NCBI RefSeq assembly: GCF_902506375.1
Contig: NZ_LR733284.1
Coordinates: 2,276,992-2,340,991, forward strand
Source of the DNA: Microbacterium sp. 8M
GTDB taxonomy: Bacteria > Actinomycetota > Actinomycetes > Actinomycetales > Microbacteriaceae
Length of the DNA stretch: 64,000 nucleotides
Direction of reading: 5' to 3'
Shown here: positions 12,019-19,801 of the stretch, piece by piece
Numbering within the stretch: the first letter of the stretch is position 1
How the letters are laid out: each line of letters starts with the position of its first letter
Notes under the pieces: generated by a model
What the model saw: only the letters and a program-made list of their open reading frames with translations
The model's database searches: none
What the model was told of the DNA's origin: nothing
Program-made: the position numbers and the translations under genes

Positions 12019-12282
12019 ATGACCACGAACACCACCCCCGCACCCACCATCCGCTGGGCCACGCCCGTTCTCAGCCGCGCCGTCGAGACCCTGCAGCCCG
12101 CCGGTGAACGACTCTGGCGCGTCGTCGACGACCGCGGGACGATCCGGGGTCACCTCCGCATCGTGCCGCACGACCTCGGTCTGCGCTACCGCGCCGAGCG
12201 GCTCCACCTGCCGTCGGGGATGTTCCGCATCGTCGGCGACTTCTGGAGCGCCGACGATGCCGTCGCGGCTCTCCGGTTCTAG
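12019..12282 (+). CDS. small conserved hypothetical, 87 residues
   Basis: I recognise no domain. A strong GGAGGAG site 3 nt before ATG 12019 and normal codon use make it a convincing gene. The product is soluble and basic/aromatic-rich in its second half (ERLWRVVDDRGTIRGHL and FWSADDAVAALRF), which suggests a small alpha/beta fold. It is divergent from the lysE-type gene and followed by the PAP2 gene. Confidence 0.7.
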   Translation: MTTNTTPAPTIRWATPVLSRAVETLQPAGERLWRVVDDRGTIRGHLRIVPHDLGLRYRAERLHLPSGMFRIVGDFWSADDAVAALRF

Positions 12283-12437
12283 CACCGCGCCCCGTCCCTC
12301 GCACCGCCCCCGTCCGTCTCTCGACGGCCGGTTCTTGGCGAATCCTTAGCGGGCCTCGGCGAACATGGATCCTCGGCGCGTCGATCGGAGCGCGCCCACG
12401 CCGGCCTCTGCGCCGCTGCAAGGGATGAGGATCCTCG

Positions 12438-13133
12438 ATGGCCCACGCGCACAACGCCCAGCACGCGACGAGCATCGGAATCGAGCGCGCGTCCTCCCGG
12501 CCGCTCGTGGACATCGCGACCGCCGTCGTCGGCGCGGTCGCGGTCATCGTCCTGGGGCTCGTGATGAAGGCGACCCAGGCCGACGAGGGTATCGTCGTCG
12601 CGCTGAACCGGAGCCACACGGGATGGTGGGGCGCGCTCGGCTCCGCGGTCTACCGCGGGATCGAGCCCGTGCCCGCCGTCGTGATCACCCTGGTCATCGC
12701 CGTTCTGGTCTGGGTCGTGTCGCGATCTCTGCGCACGGCGATCCTGTTCGGCCTCACCGTGGCGTTCACCTGGCTGCCGGTCGCGGCGGTCAAGGTCCTC
12801 GTCGACCGACCGCGCCCCGACGCAGCGCTGCTCGCGCACCCGTTCTCGCCGCTGCAGACCGACGGGTCCTTCCCCAGCGGCCACACGGCCTACGTCGTCG
12901 CCCTCGCGATCACGTTCTGGTTCTTGCTGCGGGGCACCCGGTTCGCGTGGCTTCCCGTGGTCCTGGGCGTCATCGCCACGGCGGTCATCGGCCTCGCCGT
13001 CGTCAGCGACGGCCTGCACTTCCCCACCGACGTGCTCGGCTCCGTGATCTGGGCCCTCACCACGGCCGCAGCGGTACGCTGGCTCATCGTCGACGTGATC
13101 GCCGCGCGCATCGGCCGCCGCCGCACCGAGTGA
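12438..13133 (+). CDS. PAP2-family membrane phosphatase
   Basis: A 231-residue integral membrane lipid phosphatase with about five or six helices. All three phosphatase motifs are visible: KVLVDRPRP, PSGHT and the SDGLHFPTDVLGS variant of SRxxxxxHxxxD. Likely substrates are phosphatidic acid, undecaprenyl pyrophosphate or phosphatidylglycerol phosphate; sequence alone does not choose. The GTGA at its stop could couple the downstream HNH remnant. Confidence 0.87.
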   Translation: MAHAHNAQHATSIGIERASSRPLVDIATAVVGAVAVIVLGLVMKATQADEGIVVALNRSHTGWWGALGSAVYRGIEPVPAVVITLVIAVLVWVVSRSLRTAILFGLTVAFTWLPVAAVKVLVDRPRPDAALLAHPFSPLQTDGSFPSGHTAYVVALAITFWFLLRGTRFAWLPVVLGVIATAVIGLAVVSDGLHFPTDVLGSVIWALTTAAAVRWLIVDVIAARIGRRRTE

Positions 13134-13411
13134 CGCACGATTCTCCCGCCGAACGTCGGAGGCCCTCACTAGCGTCGTTCGATCATCTCCCCCAGTTCAC
13201 GAAGACCTTCGAGATCGCGCGCGCGATCACCGCGTCGACGCGCTCCTGGTCGACGATCGCTGAGGAGATCGCCAAGTGCGACGTGGTCTGCGCCAATTGC
13301 CACCGGCGCCGGACAGCCATGCGCGCCAGAACGCGCAAGTACCTGATCTCGCAAGCGCTGGCGGATCCTCGATCAAGCAGTCCCGATATGCTGAGCAGCG
13401 ACCCCCAGTAG
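13130..13411 (+). pseudogene. C-terminal fragment of an HNH-type endonuclease gene ending inside tRNA-Arg
   Basis: The frame encodes FDHLPQFTKTFEI, a Trp-containing helix and EIAKCDVVCANCHRRRT, the pattern of the C-terminal half of small zinc-HNH proteins common in actinobacterial phages and genomes. The N-terminal CxxC half is missing. An in-frame GTG at 13130 overlaps the PAP2 stop, so a 93-residue product is formally possible. The stop codon falls within the tRNA-Arg gene. Best read as a decayed remnant; it could be a real short ORF. Confidence 0.5.
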
Positions 13412-13473
13412 CTCAGCGGAAGAGCATCGACCTTCTAAGTCGCCGGTCGCACGTTCGAATCGTGCCTGGGGGA
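13402..13473 (+). tRNA. tRNA-Arg (anticodon TCT)
   Basis: A full cloverleaf: acceptor CCCCCAG/CTGGGGG, D-arm GCTC/GAGC, anticodon loop CTTCTAA giving UCU, and T-arm GCACG-TTCGAAT-CGTGC. Discriminator A; CCA is not encoded. The first anticodon-stem pair is a T-C mismatch. It reads AGA, a rare codon in this genome. Confidence 0.9.
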
Positions 13474-13503
13474 CGATAGCCCGGACGCCCGAGGTCGCGT
13501 CAG

Positions 13504-13509
13504 TAGGAT
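13504..13509 (+). promoter_or_regulatory. leaderless -10 box (TAGGAT) for orn
   Basis: TAGGAT, 6 nt before ATG 13516. Confidence 0.5.
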
Positions 13510-13515
13510 GGCGGC

Positions 13516-14142
13516 ATGGTTTCTTCGTCCGAGAACGATCGGCTGGTCTGGATCGACTGCGAGATGACAGGGCTCGATCTCTCGGTCGATGAGCTCGTCG
13601 AGATCGCCGTCGTGATCACCGATTTCGAACTGCGCCTGGTGGATCCGGGGTTCCAGGTCGTCATCCGCGCGAGCGACAATGCGCTGAGTCAGATGAGCGA
13701 GTTCGTCACGAACATGCATCGCACCTCGGGGCTGTACGAGGAGATCCCGACGGGCGTGACCCTCGCCGAGGCGCAGGCGCAGACCCTGGAGTACATCCGC
13801 CGGTTCGTACCGCTGGAGCGCAGGGCGCCCCTGGCCGGCAACACGATCGGCACCGACCGCATGTTCCTCGCCAAGTACATGCCCGAGGTCGACCAGTACC
13901 TGCACTACCGCAACGTCGACGTCTCCAGCATCAAGGAGCTGTCGCGCCGCTGGTACCCGCGAGTGTTCTTCCACGCACCGGCCAAGGACGGCGGCCACCG
14001 CGCCCTCGCCGACATCCTGGAGTCGATCCGCGAGCTCGAGTACTACCGCCAGGCGGTGTTCGTGGAACTGCCCGGACCCACCAGTGAAGACGCGCAGGCG
14101 CTCTCCGACGCCGTCGTGTCAAAGTTCGGTCCGAACCTGTAA
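13516..14142 (+). CDS. orn: oligoribonuclease
   Basis: A 208-residue DEDDh 3'-5' exonuclease that degrades 2-5 nt RNA and pGpG to mononucleotides, completing mRNA decay. Motifs seen: WIDCEMTGLD (first Asp-Glu), AGNTIGTDRMFL (second Asp) and HRALADILESI (His and last Asp). Length is slightly above E. coli Orn (181) owing to a C-terminal extension. A TAGGAT box 6 nt before the ATG suggests a leaderless mRNA. It lies between two tRNA genes. Confidence 0.94.
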   Translation: MVSSSENDRLVWIDCEMTGLDLSVDELVEIAVVITDFELRLVDPGFQVVIRASDNALSQMSEFVTNMHRTSGLYEEIPTGVTLAEAQAQTLEYIRRFVPLERRAPLAGNTIGTDRMFLAKYMPEVDQYLHYRNVDVSSIKELSRRWYPRVFFHAPAKDGGHRALADILESIRELEYYRQAVFVELPGPTSEDAQALSDAVVSKFGPNL

Positions 14143-14177
14143 TACACTGGTCAGGTTGCCCGCTCCGGCAGGCACAT

Positions 14178-14251
14178 GGTGGCTATAGCTCAGTTGGTAG
14201 AGCACCGCGTTGTGGTCGCGGGGGTCGCGGGTTCAAGCCCCGTTAGCCACC
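14178..14251 (+). tRNA. tRNA-His (anticodon GTG)
   Basis: Acceptor GTGGCTA (14179-14185) pairs with TAGCCAC (14244-14250). The anticodon loop TTGTGGT gives GUG. G at 14178 faces the C discriminator at 14251, the His-specific extra pair. CCA is encoded at 14252-14254. Confidence 0.95.
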
Positions 14252-14257
14252 CCACAG

Positions 14258-14290
14258 GAGGCCCGGATCCGATTGGATCCGGGCCTCTTT
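14258..14290 (+). terminator. intrinsic terminator after tRNA-His
   Basis: GAGGCCCGGATCC (14258-14270), loop GATT, then the perfect complement (14275-14287) and TTT. Both arms contain GGATCC. Confidence 0.8.
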
Positions 14291-14352
14291 CTCATCGACT
14301 GAGCCGTGTCCGCGAAGACCCGGATCCGGGCCGCGCGCCCGGATCCGGCGGC

Positions 14353-14358
14353 TAGCAT
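14353..14358 (+). promoter_or_regulatory. leaderless -10 box (TAGCAT) for GNAT-zincin gene
   Basis: TAGCAT, 6 nt before ATG 14365, driving the GNAT-zincin, clpS and DUF2017 operon. Confidence 0.5.
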
Positions 14359-14364
14359 CGAGAC

Positions 14365-15225
14365 ATGGCTTCCTTCGTGCGCACCGCGACCGACGCCGAC
14401 CTCGCAGAGCTCTCCCGCATCGAGGAGGAGGCCGACGCCGTCTTCGCAGAGCGCTTCGGAACAGCGCTCGGACATGCTGCGCCTTCGGGTGCCGCCCGCG
14501 CTGCGGAACGCGGGTTCCTCCTCGTCGCCGCCGAGGAGGAGGACGGCCCCGCCGTGGGATTCGCGCACGTCCTGGAGGACGACGGCATCGCCCATCTGGA
14601 GCAGGTCTCCGTGCTGCCGGCATACGCCCGCCGGGGGCACGGGCGCGGGCTGGTCGAGGCCGCTCTGGACGAGGCGGCCGAACGGGGGCACCGCAGTGTC
14701 ACCCTCCGCACGTTCGCCGATGTGCCCTGGAACGCGCCGTTCTACGCGTCCCTGGGCTTCGTGGAGGCGGACTCCCCCGACTCGCCCTTCTACCGCGAAC
14801 TCATGGACGCCGAGCGCCGTCTCGGTCTGGACGACCTGGGCCGGCGAGTGCACATGAGGATCGATGTGCACGGCGGGATGACGATGGATCCGGACGAGTT
14901 CGAGCAACTCGTCACCGAAGAGCTCGACCGGCTCCCGGACGACATGGTCGACGGCCTGGAGAACGTCGTCTTCGTCGTCGAGGACCGCCCCGAAGACGGG
15001 TCGCTCGATCTGCTCGGCCTGTACGACGGTCTCGCCGTCACCGAACGCGGCAACTACGGCATGGGCGAGCTGCCGGACCGGATCATCGTGTATCGCGAGC
15101 CGCATCTCGCGCAATGCGCCGACGAGCGGCAGCTCCGCGCCGAGGTGCACACCACGCTCGTGCACGAGATCGCCCACTACTACGGCATCGATGACGCCCA
15201 GCTGCACGAGATGGGGTGGGCATGA
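14365..15225 (+). CDS. fusion of GNAT acetyltransferase and Zincin_1 minimal metallopeptidase
   Basis: A 286-residue two-domain protein. Residues 1 to about 165 are a GNAT N-acetyltransferase: EQVSVLPAYARRGHGRGLVEAAL is the acetyl-CoA loop, and WNAPFYASLGF the C-terminal signature. Residues about 172-286 are a complete minimal zincin (Zincin_1/DUF1025 type) with LLGLYDG, PDRIIVYR and the zinc motif HEIAHYYGIDD, His267 and His271 being ligands. The two are usually separate proteins. ATG 14878 at the junction (residue 172) could start a stand-alone zincin. The stop overlaps the clpS start (ATGA). Substrates unknown. Confidence 0.85.
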   Translation: MASFVRTATDADLAELSRIEEEADAVFAERFGTALGHAAPSGAARAAERGFLLVAAEEEDGPAVGFAHVLEDDGIAHLEQVSVLPAYARRGHGRGLVEAALDEAAERGHRSVTLRTFADVPWNAPFYASLGFVEADSPDSPFYRELMDAERRLGLDDLGRRVHMRIDVHGGMTMDPDEFEQLVTEELDRLPDDMVDGLENVVFVVEDRPEDGSLDLLGLYDGLAVTERGNYGMGELPDRIIVYREPHLAQCADERQLRAEVHTTLVHEIAHYYGIDDAQLHEMGWA

Positions 15226-15518
15226 GCACGCCGCTGACCACGCCGGATGTCGACGAGAGCATCGACCTGCAGGCCGCTCCCGCCGTGCCCTGGGAGCTCG
15301 TCGTGTGGGACGACCCGGTCAACCTCATGAGCTACGTGGTGCGGGTGTTCCGCACCTACTTCGGCTATCCGAAGGATCGCGCCACCCGGCTCATGCTGGC
15401 GGTGCACAACGAAGGGCACGCGGTCGTGGCCACCGGACCGCGCGAGACCATGGAGGTGCACGCCCAGGCGATGCACGACTACGGACTGTGGGCGACCGTG
15501 CGGCGGGCCGGCGAGTGA
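15222..15518 (+). CDS. clpS: Clp protease adaptor ClpS
   Basis: A 98-residue N-degron adaptor that delivers substrates with destabilising N-terminal residues to ClpC/ClpP. Core motifs: WELVVWDDPVNLMSYVVRVF (the D/N/M pocket), KATRL-type helix here KDRATRLMLAVHNEGHAVV, and a C-terminal strand. ATG 15222 overlaps the upstream stop by 4 bp and has GGGGTGGG before it; GTG 15216 is an alternative. The stop overlaps the DUF2017 start (GTGA), so three genes are translationally coupled. Confidence 0.93.
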   Translation: MSTPLTTPDVDESIDLQAAPAVPWELVVWDDPVNLMSYVVRVFRTYFGYPKDRATRLMLAVHNEGHAVVATGPRETMEVHAQAMHDYGLWATVRRAGE

Positions 15519-16012
15519 GCGGCGTGACCGACCCCGTGCTCCGCGTGCCGATGGAGGCGATCGAGGCGGAGCAGCTCGCGAGCCTCGTGGACCAGTTCCT
15601 CGACCTGCTCCGCGACATCGAGATCGGCGAGGATGCCGCCCTGGACCGCCTGACCCCGTCCGTCTACCCTCAGGATCCCGACGCGTCGGCAGAGTTCGCC
15701 GACGCCACGAGCGCCGACCTCCTGGATCGCCGCGCCGCCGACGCGCGCGTGGTGCGCGAAGCGCTCCGAGTCGGGCCGGACGACACCGGCACCGTGCCGG
15801 GGGACCTCACGATCCGGGCCGCCGACGTCGACGCGTGGCTGCGCACACTCGCCGCCCTGAGGCTCGTCATCGCCTCGCGCCTGGGCATCGAGGACGATCC
15901 CGCACCGGATCCCGAGGATCCCCGGTTCGGGGTGTACGAGTGGCTGGGGTATCGCCTCGATCTGCTCGTCGAGGCGGCGGACGCACTCGACGAGAGCGCG
16001 CCCGACGGCTGA
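15515..16012 (+). CDS. DUF2017 family protein
   Basis: A 165-residue soluble, acidic helical protein. DUF2017 genes characteristically follow clpS in actinobacteria, often before a metallopeptidase gene. The GTG start overlaps the clpS stop by 4 bp; GTG 15524 is possible. Recognisable C-terminal region: WLRTLAALRLVIASRLGIEDD followed by YEWLGYRLDLLVEAAD. The biochemical role is unknown; the gene neighbourhood suggests the Clp/N-degron pathway. Confidence 0.85.
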   Translation: MSGVTDPVLRVPMEAIEAEQLASLVDQFLDLLRDIEIGEDAALDRLTPSVYPQDPDASAEFADATSADLLDRRAADARVVREALRVGPDDTGTVPGDLTIRAADVDAWLRTLAALRLVIASRLGIEDDPAPDPEDPRFGVYEWLGYRLDLLVEAADALDESAPDG

Positions 16013-16020
16013 GGCGTCCG

Positions 16021-16602
16021 CTACGGGACCGACACCACCAGCGTCGCGTGACCGATGGGGTCGTCTCGCCGCAGGTGCACGACTTCCTGCAGCGCCCAGC
16101 GGTCCCAGTGCGGACGGAAGAGATCGCCGTCGCGGTCCAGCGCGCGCCGCTTGCGGCTCGCCTCAGGGGACTCCACCCACACCCGCACGTCGGCGACGCG
16201 CGCCGTGCGGCGTGTGAGCGCGCCGCACCCCTCCAGGATCACCCCGCGCGCCGGATCCACCGCGTAGCTCTCCGCGTACTCGCCGCCCTCCCAGTCGTAG
16301 CGCTGCCAGGTGCCGACGAGGTCGCGGCCGTGCGGTCGCAGGATCTGGTCGTAGGCCCGCTCGACGCCGGCGTCCATGCCGTCCCAGCCGGGGTAGATCG
16401 AGTCCAGCGCGATGAGTTGCGGATCCGTGCGCAGCGGCCAGCGGTCGGCGAGCAGCCGCGCCAGCGTGGACTTGCCGGCGCCGCTGCGCCCGTCGATGAG
16501 CACGACCGGATTGGACGCCTGCACAGCCCGCACCGCATCGGCGACGCGGGCGACCGCCTCGCTCAGCGCACGTGCGACCGGATCGTCACTTCTTGAGGGC
16601 AC
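16021..16602 (-). CDS. P-loop nucleoside kinase-like ATP-binding protein
   Basis: A 193-residue P-loop protein of the uridine-kinase-like class. Walker A is DGRSGAGKST at about residues 37-46, DSIYPGWDG resembles the substrate-binding Asp region, and GVILEGCGAL the second strand. A C-terminal lid rich in Arg (ASRKRRALDRDGD) fits phosphoryl transfer. The GTG start lies inside the end of the upstream gene (17 bp overlap). Substrate not determinable. Confidence 0.78.
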   Translation of the reverse strand: MPSRSDDPVARALSEAVARVADAVRAVQASNPVVLIDGRSGAGKSTLARLLADRWPLRTDPQLIALDSIYPGWDGMDAGVERAYDQILRPHGRDLVGTWQRYDWEGGEYAESYAVDPARGVILEGCGALTRRTARVADVRVWVESPEASRKRRALDRDGDLFRPHWDRWALQEVVHLRRDDPIGHATLVVSVP

Positions 16603-16918
16603 GGATGATGCGGGAGATCGCGCGGCCGGTCACCCACACGAAGGGCACCGCCACCGCCAGCAGCGAGACGAAGTTCGGCTCGAACCGCAGACCTTCCTCG
16701 CGTCGCACGTAGACGCCCAGCGGGATCGCGATCCCGCCTCCGCCGCCGCCTTCCCCCTCGGCCGTCCCCTCGGCGCCTCCGGATCCGCCACCGAAGCCGG
16801 AGATCGTCAGCGCCACCGGGGTGAACTGCGCGCCGTCCACCTCCTGTGGTTCGCCATAGGCGCTCTTGACGCCGAAGGACGCGGAGTTCTTGCCCAGTTC
16901 GAGTGCGATGTGCGGCAT
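16586..16918 (-). CDS. hypothetical protein with Gly-rich linker and C-terminal membrane helix
   Basis: A 110-residue product: an N-terminal beta-rich part (IALELGKNSASFGVKSAYGEPQ read in two pieces), a long Gly/Glu-rich stretch at about residues 44-63, and one membrane helix near residues 82-98 followed by basic residues. I do not recognise a family. TAGCGT 6 nt before ATG 16918 indicates leaderless expression. It overlaps the kinase gene start, so the two are likely co-expressed. Confidence 0.6.
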   Translation of the reverse strand: MPHIALELGKNSASFGVKSAYGEPQEVDGAQFTPVALTISGFGGGSGGAEGTAEGEGGGGGGIAIPLGVYVRREEGLRFEPNFVSLLAVAVPFVWVTGRAISRIIRALKK

Positions 16919-16924
16919 GGGTCC

Positions 16925-16930
16925 ACGCTA
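16925..16930 (-). promoter_or_regulatory. leaderless -10 box (TAGCGT) for the Gly-rich protein gene
   Basis: TAGCGT on the minus strand, 6 nt before ATG 16918. Confidence 0.5.
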
Positions 16931-16980
16931 ACCCACCCCGGCGGCGACGACCACCGCCCGGTCGCGGGCCCGCGGGGCCG

Positions 16981-18234
16981 TCAGTCGAGCCCGTGCGCGC
17001 GGGGGTGCGGTGCCGAGCCGCGGCCCGGTCGGGCGCCAAGGTGGCGGGCGCGCGTGACGGTGCCGGATCCGAAGCGCGCCTGCGCGCTGTCCAGCGCGTC
17101 CTCCACGCGCCGCCACTCGGCGTCGTCGTCCCAGAGCCCGAGCGCTCCTCCGGCGTCGGTCAGGCGCTCGGCGCGCACGCCGACGAGACGCACAGGGTCC
17201 CGACGGTCGATCGCGTCGAACAGCGTGCGCGCGACCTCGCCGATGCGCTGCCCCACCGACGTCGGCTCGGGCAGCGTCTGGGAGCGGCTGATCGTGGTGA
17301 AGTCGGAGAAGCGCACCTTGATCGCCACGGTGCCGGCCTCCCAGCCCGCGCGGCGCAGGCGGGCGGCCACGCGGTCCGCAAGTCGCAGCAGCTCCGACCG
17401 CAGCGCCTCGCGGTCGGCGACGTCGACGTCGAACGTCTCCTCGTGCCCGACGCTCTTCTCCACCCGACTGGTCTCGACGCCGCGCGGGTCCCGGCCGGCG
17501 GCGAGTTCCTGCAGCCGCTGGGCGAGGGCGGGACCGACCGCGCGCTCGAGCGCCGACGCGGGCGTCGCCAGGATGTCGCGGATCAGCCGGATGCCGCGCG
17601 ATTCCAGCGTCTCCGCCGTCTTCGGGCCGACGCCCCACATGGCGCGCACGGGTTTGGTGGCGAGGAATCCGAGAGTGTCGGGCTCGGCGACGATGAGCAG
17701 GCCGTCCGGCTTCGCCATCGTGGACGCCATCTTGGCGACGTGCTTGGTCGCCGCCACGCCGACGCTGCAGGTGATCCCGACCTCGTCCTGCACCCGCTGC
17801 CGGATCATCGCGCCGATGGTGCCGGGGCTGCCCCACAGCCGGCGCACGCCGCGCACGTCGAGGAACGCCTCGTCGATCGACAGCGGCTCGACCAGAGGCG
17901 TGATCTGCTCGAAGATCGCCATCACCCTCTGCGAGACGTCCCGGTACTTCGTGAAGTCGGGCGGCACGATCCGTGCGGTCGGGCACAGCCGGACGGCCTG
18001 CGACACCGGCATCGCCGAGCGCACGCCGTAGCGCCGCGCCTCGTACGACGCGCTGGAGACCACCGAACGCCCGTCCGGAGACCCGATGATCAGCGGCAGC
18101 CCGCGCAGAGAGGGGTCATGCAGCACCTCGACCGCCGCGTAGAACGCGTCCATGTCGACATGCAGGATCCCGGTGCCGGTGTCGTCAGCGCCCGGGGCCG
18201 AGACGATCCGCCCGGATCCGTCGCCTCTTCCCAT
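16981..18234 (-). CDS. dinB: DNA polymerase IV (Y-family translesion polymerase)
   Basis: A 417-residue error-prone polymerase that bypasses lesions. The catalytic motifs HVDMDAFYAAVEV and SIDEAFLDV carry the metal-binding Asp and Glu residues; YEARRYGVRSAMP is the finger motif; helix-hairpin-helix and little-finger regions follow. A C-terminal extension ending RGSAPHPRAHGLD carries no clear beta-clamp box that I can identify. GAGGATGGGG precedes the ATG. No LexA box is obvious upstream. Confidence 0.92.
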   Translation of the reverse strand: MGRGDGSGRIVSAPGADDTGTGILHVDMDAFYAAVEVLHDPSLRGLPLIIGSPDGRSVVSSASYEARRYGVRSAMPVSQAVRLCPTARIVPPDFTKYRDVSQRVMAIFEQITPLVEPLSIDEAFLDVRGVRRLWGSPGTIGAMIRQRVQDEVGITCSVGVAATKHVAKMASTMAKPDGLLIVAEPDTLGFLATKPVRAMWGVGPKTAETLESRGIRLIRDILATPASALERAVGPALAQRLQELAAGRDPRGVETSRVEKSVGHEETFDVDVADREALRSELLRLADRVAARLRRAGWEAGTVAIKVRFSDFTTISRSQTLPEPTSVGQRIGEVARTLFDAIDRRDPVRLVGVRAERLTDAGGALGLWDDDAEWRRVEDALDSAQARFGSGTVTRARHLGARPGRGSAPHPRAHGLD

Positions 18235-18286
18235 GACCCCATCCTCGCCGAGGCCGCCGACATCGCGCCGACGGCCTCCGCAGCGC

Positions 18287-19801
18287 CTACTGGGCGGCGC
18301 GCTCCAGGATGAGCTCGCGCACCCGGGCCGCGTCCGCCTGACCCTTCATCGCCTTCATGACGGCACCGATCACGGCGCCGGCGGCCTGCACCTTGCCGTC
18401 CTTGATCTTGGCGAGCACGTCCGGCTGCGCGGCCAGGGCCTCGTCGATCGCGGCGATGAGCGCGCCGTCGTCGGACACCACCGCCAGGCCACGCGCGTCC
18501 ACGACCTCCTGGGGCGAGCCTTCGCCGGCGATGACGCCCTCGAGCACCTGACGCGCGAGCTTGTCGGTCAGCGTGCCCGCATCCACGAGCTGCTGCAGAG
18601 CCGCGACGTTCGCCGCGCTGACCAGGGATGCGGCGTCGACCTCGCGCTCGTTCGCGATGCGGCTGATCTCACCGGTCCACCACTTGCGGGCGGCGTCGGC
18701 GGTCGTGCCGGCGGCGATCGTCGCTTCGACCTCGTCGAGCAGCCCGGCGTTCACCACGCCCTGGAACTCGATGTCGCCGAAGCCCCACTCGGCCTTGAGC
18801 CGGCGGCGACGGGCGACCGGCTGCTCGGGCAGCGCGGCACGCAGCTCCTCGACCAGCTCGCGCGGCGGCTGCACGGGCAGCAGGTCGGGCTCCGGGAAGT
18901 AGCGGTAGTCGTCGGCGTCCGACTTGGGACGCCCCGGCGAGGTGGTGCCGGTGTCCTCGTGCCAGTGCCGCGTCTCCTGGGTGATCGTCCCGCCCTCGGC
19001 GAGGATCGCCGCCTGGCGCTGGATCTCGTAGCGCACGGCGCGCTCGACCGAGCGCATCGAGTTGACGTTCTTCGTCTCGGTGCGCGTGCCGAGCTTCTCC
19101 TGCCCGCGCGGACGCAGCGACACGTTCGCGTCGCAGCGCAGGTTGCCGCGCTCCAGGCGCGCCTCCGAGATGCCGAGCCCGCGCACGATGTCGCGGATGG
19201 TCGCGACGTACGCCTTGGCGATCTCCGGAGCCCGGTGCTCGGCGCCGAAGATGGGCTTGGTGACGATCTCGACGAGGGGCACGCCGGCGCGGTTGTAGTC
19301 GACGAGCGAGTACTCGGCGCCCTGGATCCGGCCGGTGGATCCGCCCATGTGGGTGAGCTTTCCGGCGTCCTCCTCCATGTGCGCCCGCTCGATCGGGATC
19401 GTCACGAGCGTGCCGTCCTCGAGCTCGACCTCGACGGAGCCCTCGAACGCGATCGGCTCGTCGTACTGCGAGATCTGGTAGTTCTTGCCGAGGTCCGGGT
19501 AGAAGTAGTTCTTCCGCGCGAACCGGCACGACTCGGCGATCGAGCAGCCCAGCGCCAGGCCCAGGCTGATCGAGGACCGCACGGCCGTCGCGTTCACGAC
19601 CGGCAGGGATCCGGGAAGGCCCAGATCCACCGGCGCGATGAGCGTGTTCGGCTCGGCGTCGTGGTTGCGCGCGTTCGCAGGGTTCGGGGCGTCCGAGAAC
19701 ATCTTGGTCTCGGTGTTCAGCTCGACGTGCACCTCGAAGCCGAGCACGGGCTCGAAGAGCTCGAGCGCCTTGTCGTAATCCATCAGCTTCACGGCGGACA
19801 T
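18287..19801 (-). CDS. gatB: Asp-tRNA(Asn)/Glu-tRNA(Gln) amidotransferase subunit B
   Basis: A 504-residue kinase/tRNA-recognition subunit of GatCAB, which converts misacylated Glu-tRNA(Gln) and/or Asp-tRNA(Asn) to the correct forms. Signature residues include [29 protein letters not shown] here [10 protein letters not shown], and [15 protein letters not shown]. The C-terminal YqeY-like helical domain is present ([20 protein letters not shown]). Its ATG overlaps the gatA stop by 1 bp. Full length for the family. Confidence 0.96.
   Translation of the reverse strand: MSAVKLMDYDKALELFEPVLGFEVHVELNTETKMFSDAPNPANARNHDAEPNTLIAPVDLGLPGSLPVVNATAVRSSISLGLALGCSIAESCRFARKNYFYPDLGKNYQISQYDEPIAFEGSVEVELEDGTLVTIPIERAHMEEDAGKLTHMGGSTGRIQGAEYSLVDYNRAGVPLVEIVTKPIFGAEHRAPEIAKAYVATIRDIVRGLGISEARLERGNLRCDANVSLRPRGQEKLGTRTETKNVNSMRSVERAVRYEIQRQAAILAEGGTITQETRHWHEDTGTTSPGRPKSDADDYRYFPEPDLLPVQPPRELVEELRAALPEQPVARRRRLKAEWGFGDIEFQGVVNAGLLDEVEATIAAGTTADAARKWWTGEISRIANEREVDAASLVSAANVAALQQLVDAGTLTDKLARQVLEGVIAGEGSPQEVVDARGLAVVSDDGALIAAIDEALAAQPDVLAKIKDGKVQAAGAVIGAVMKAMKGQADAARVRELILERAAQ

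Noticed and set aside
12283..12437. A hidden gene between the 87-residue protein and PAP2
   Set aside because: 155 bp with no start plus ribosome site and no domain. It contains a CTTGGCGAATCCTTAG string that may be part of the PAP2 promoter, but not clearly enough to annotate.
15191..15514. An upstream extension of the DUF2017 frame to 15191
   Set aside because: It overlaps clpS completely, and the GTG at 15515 gives the normal DUF2017 length with GTGA coupling.
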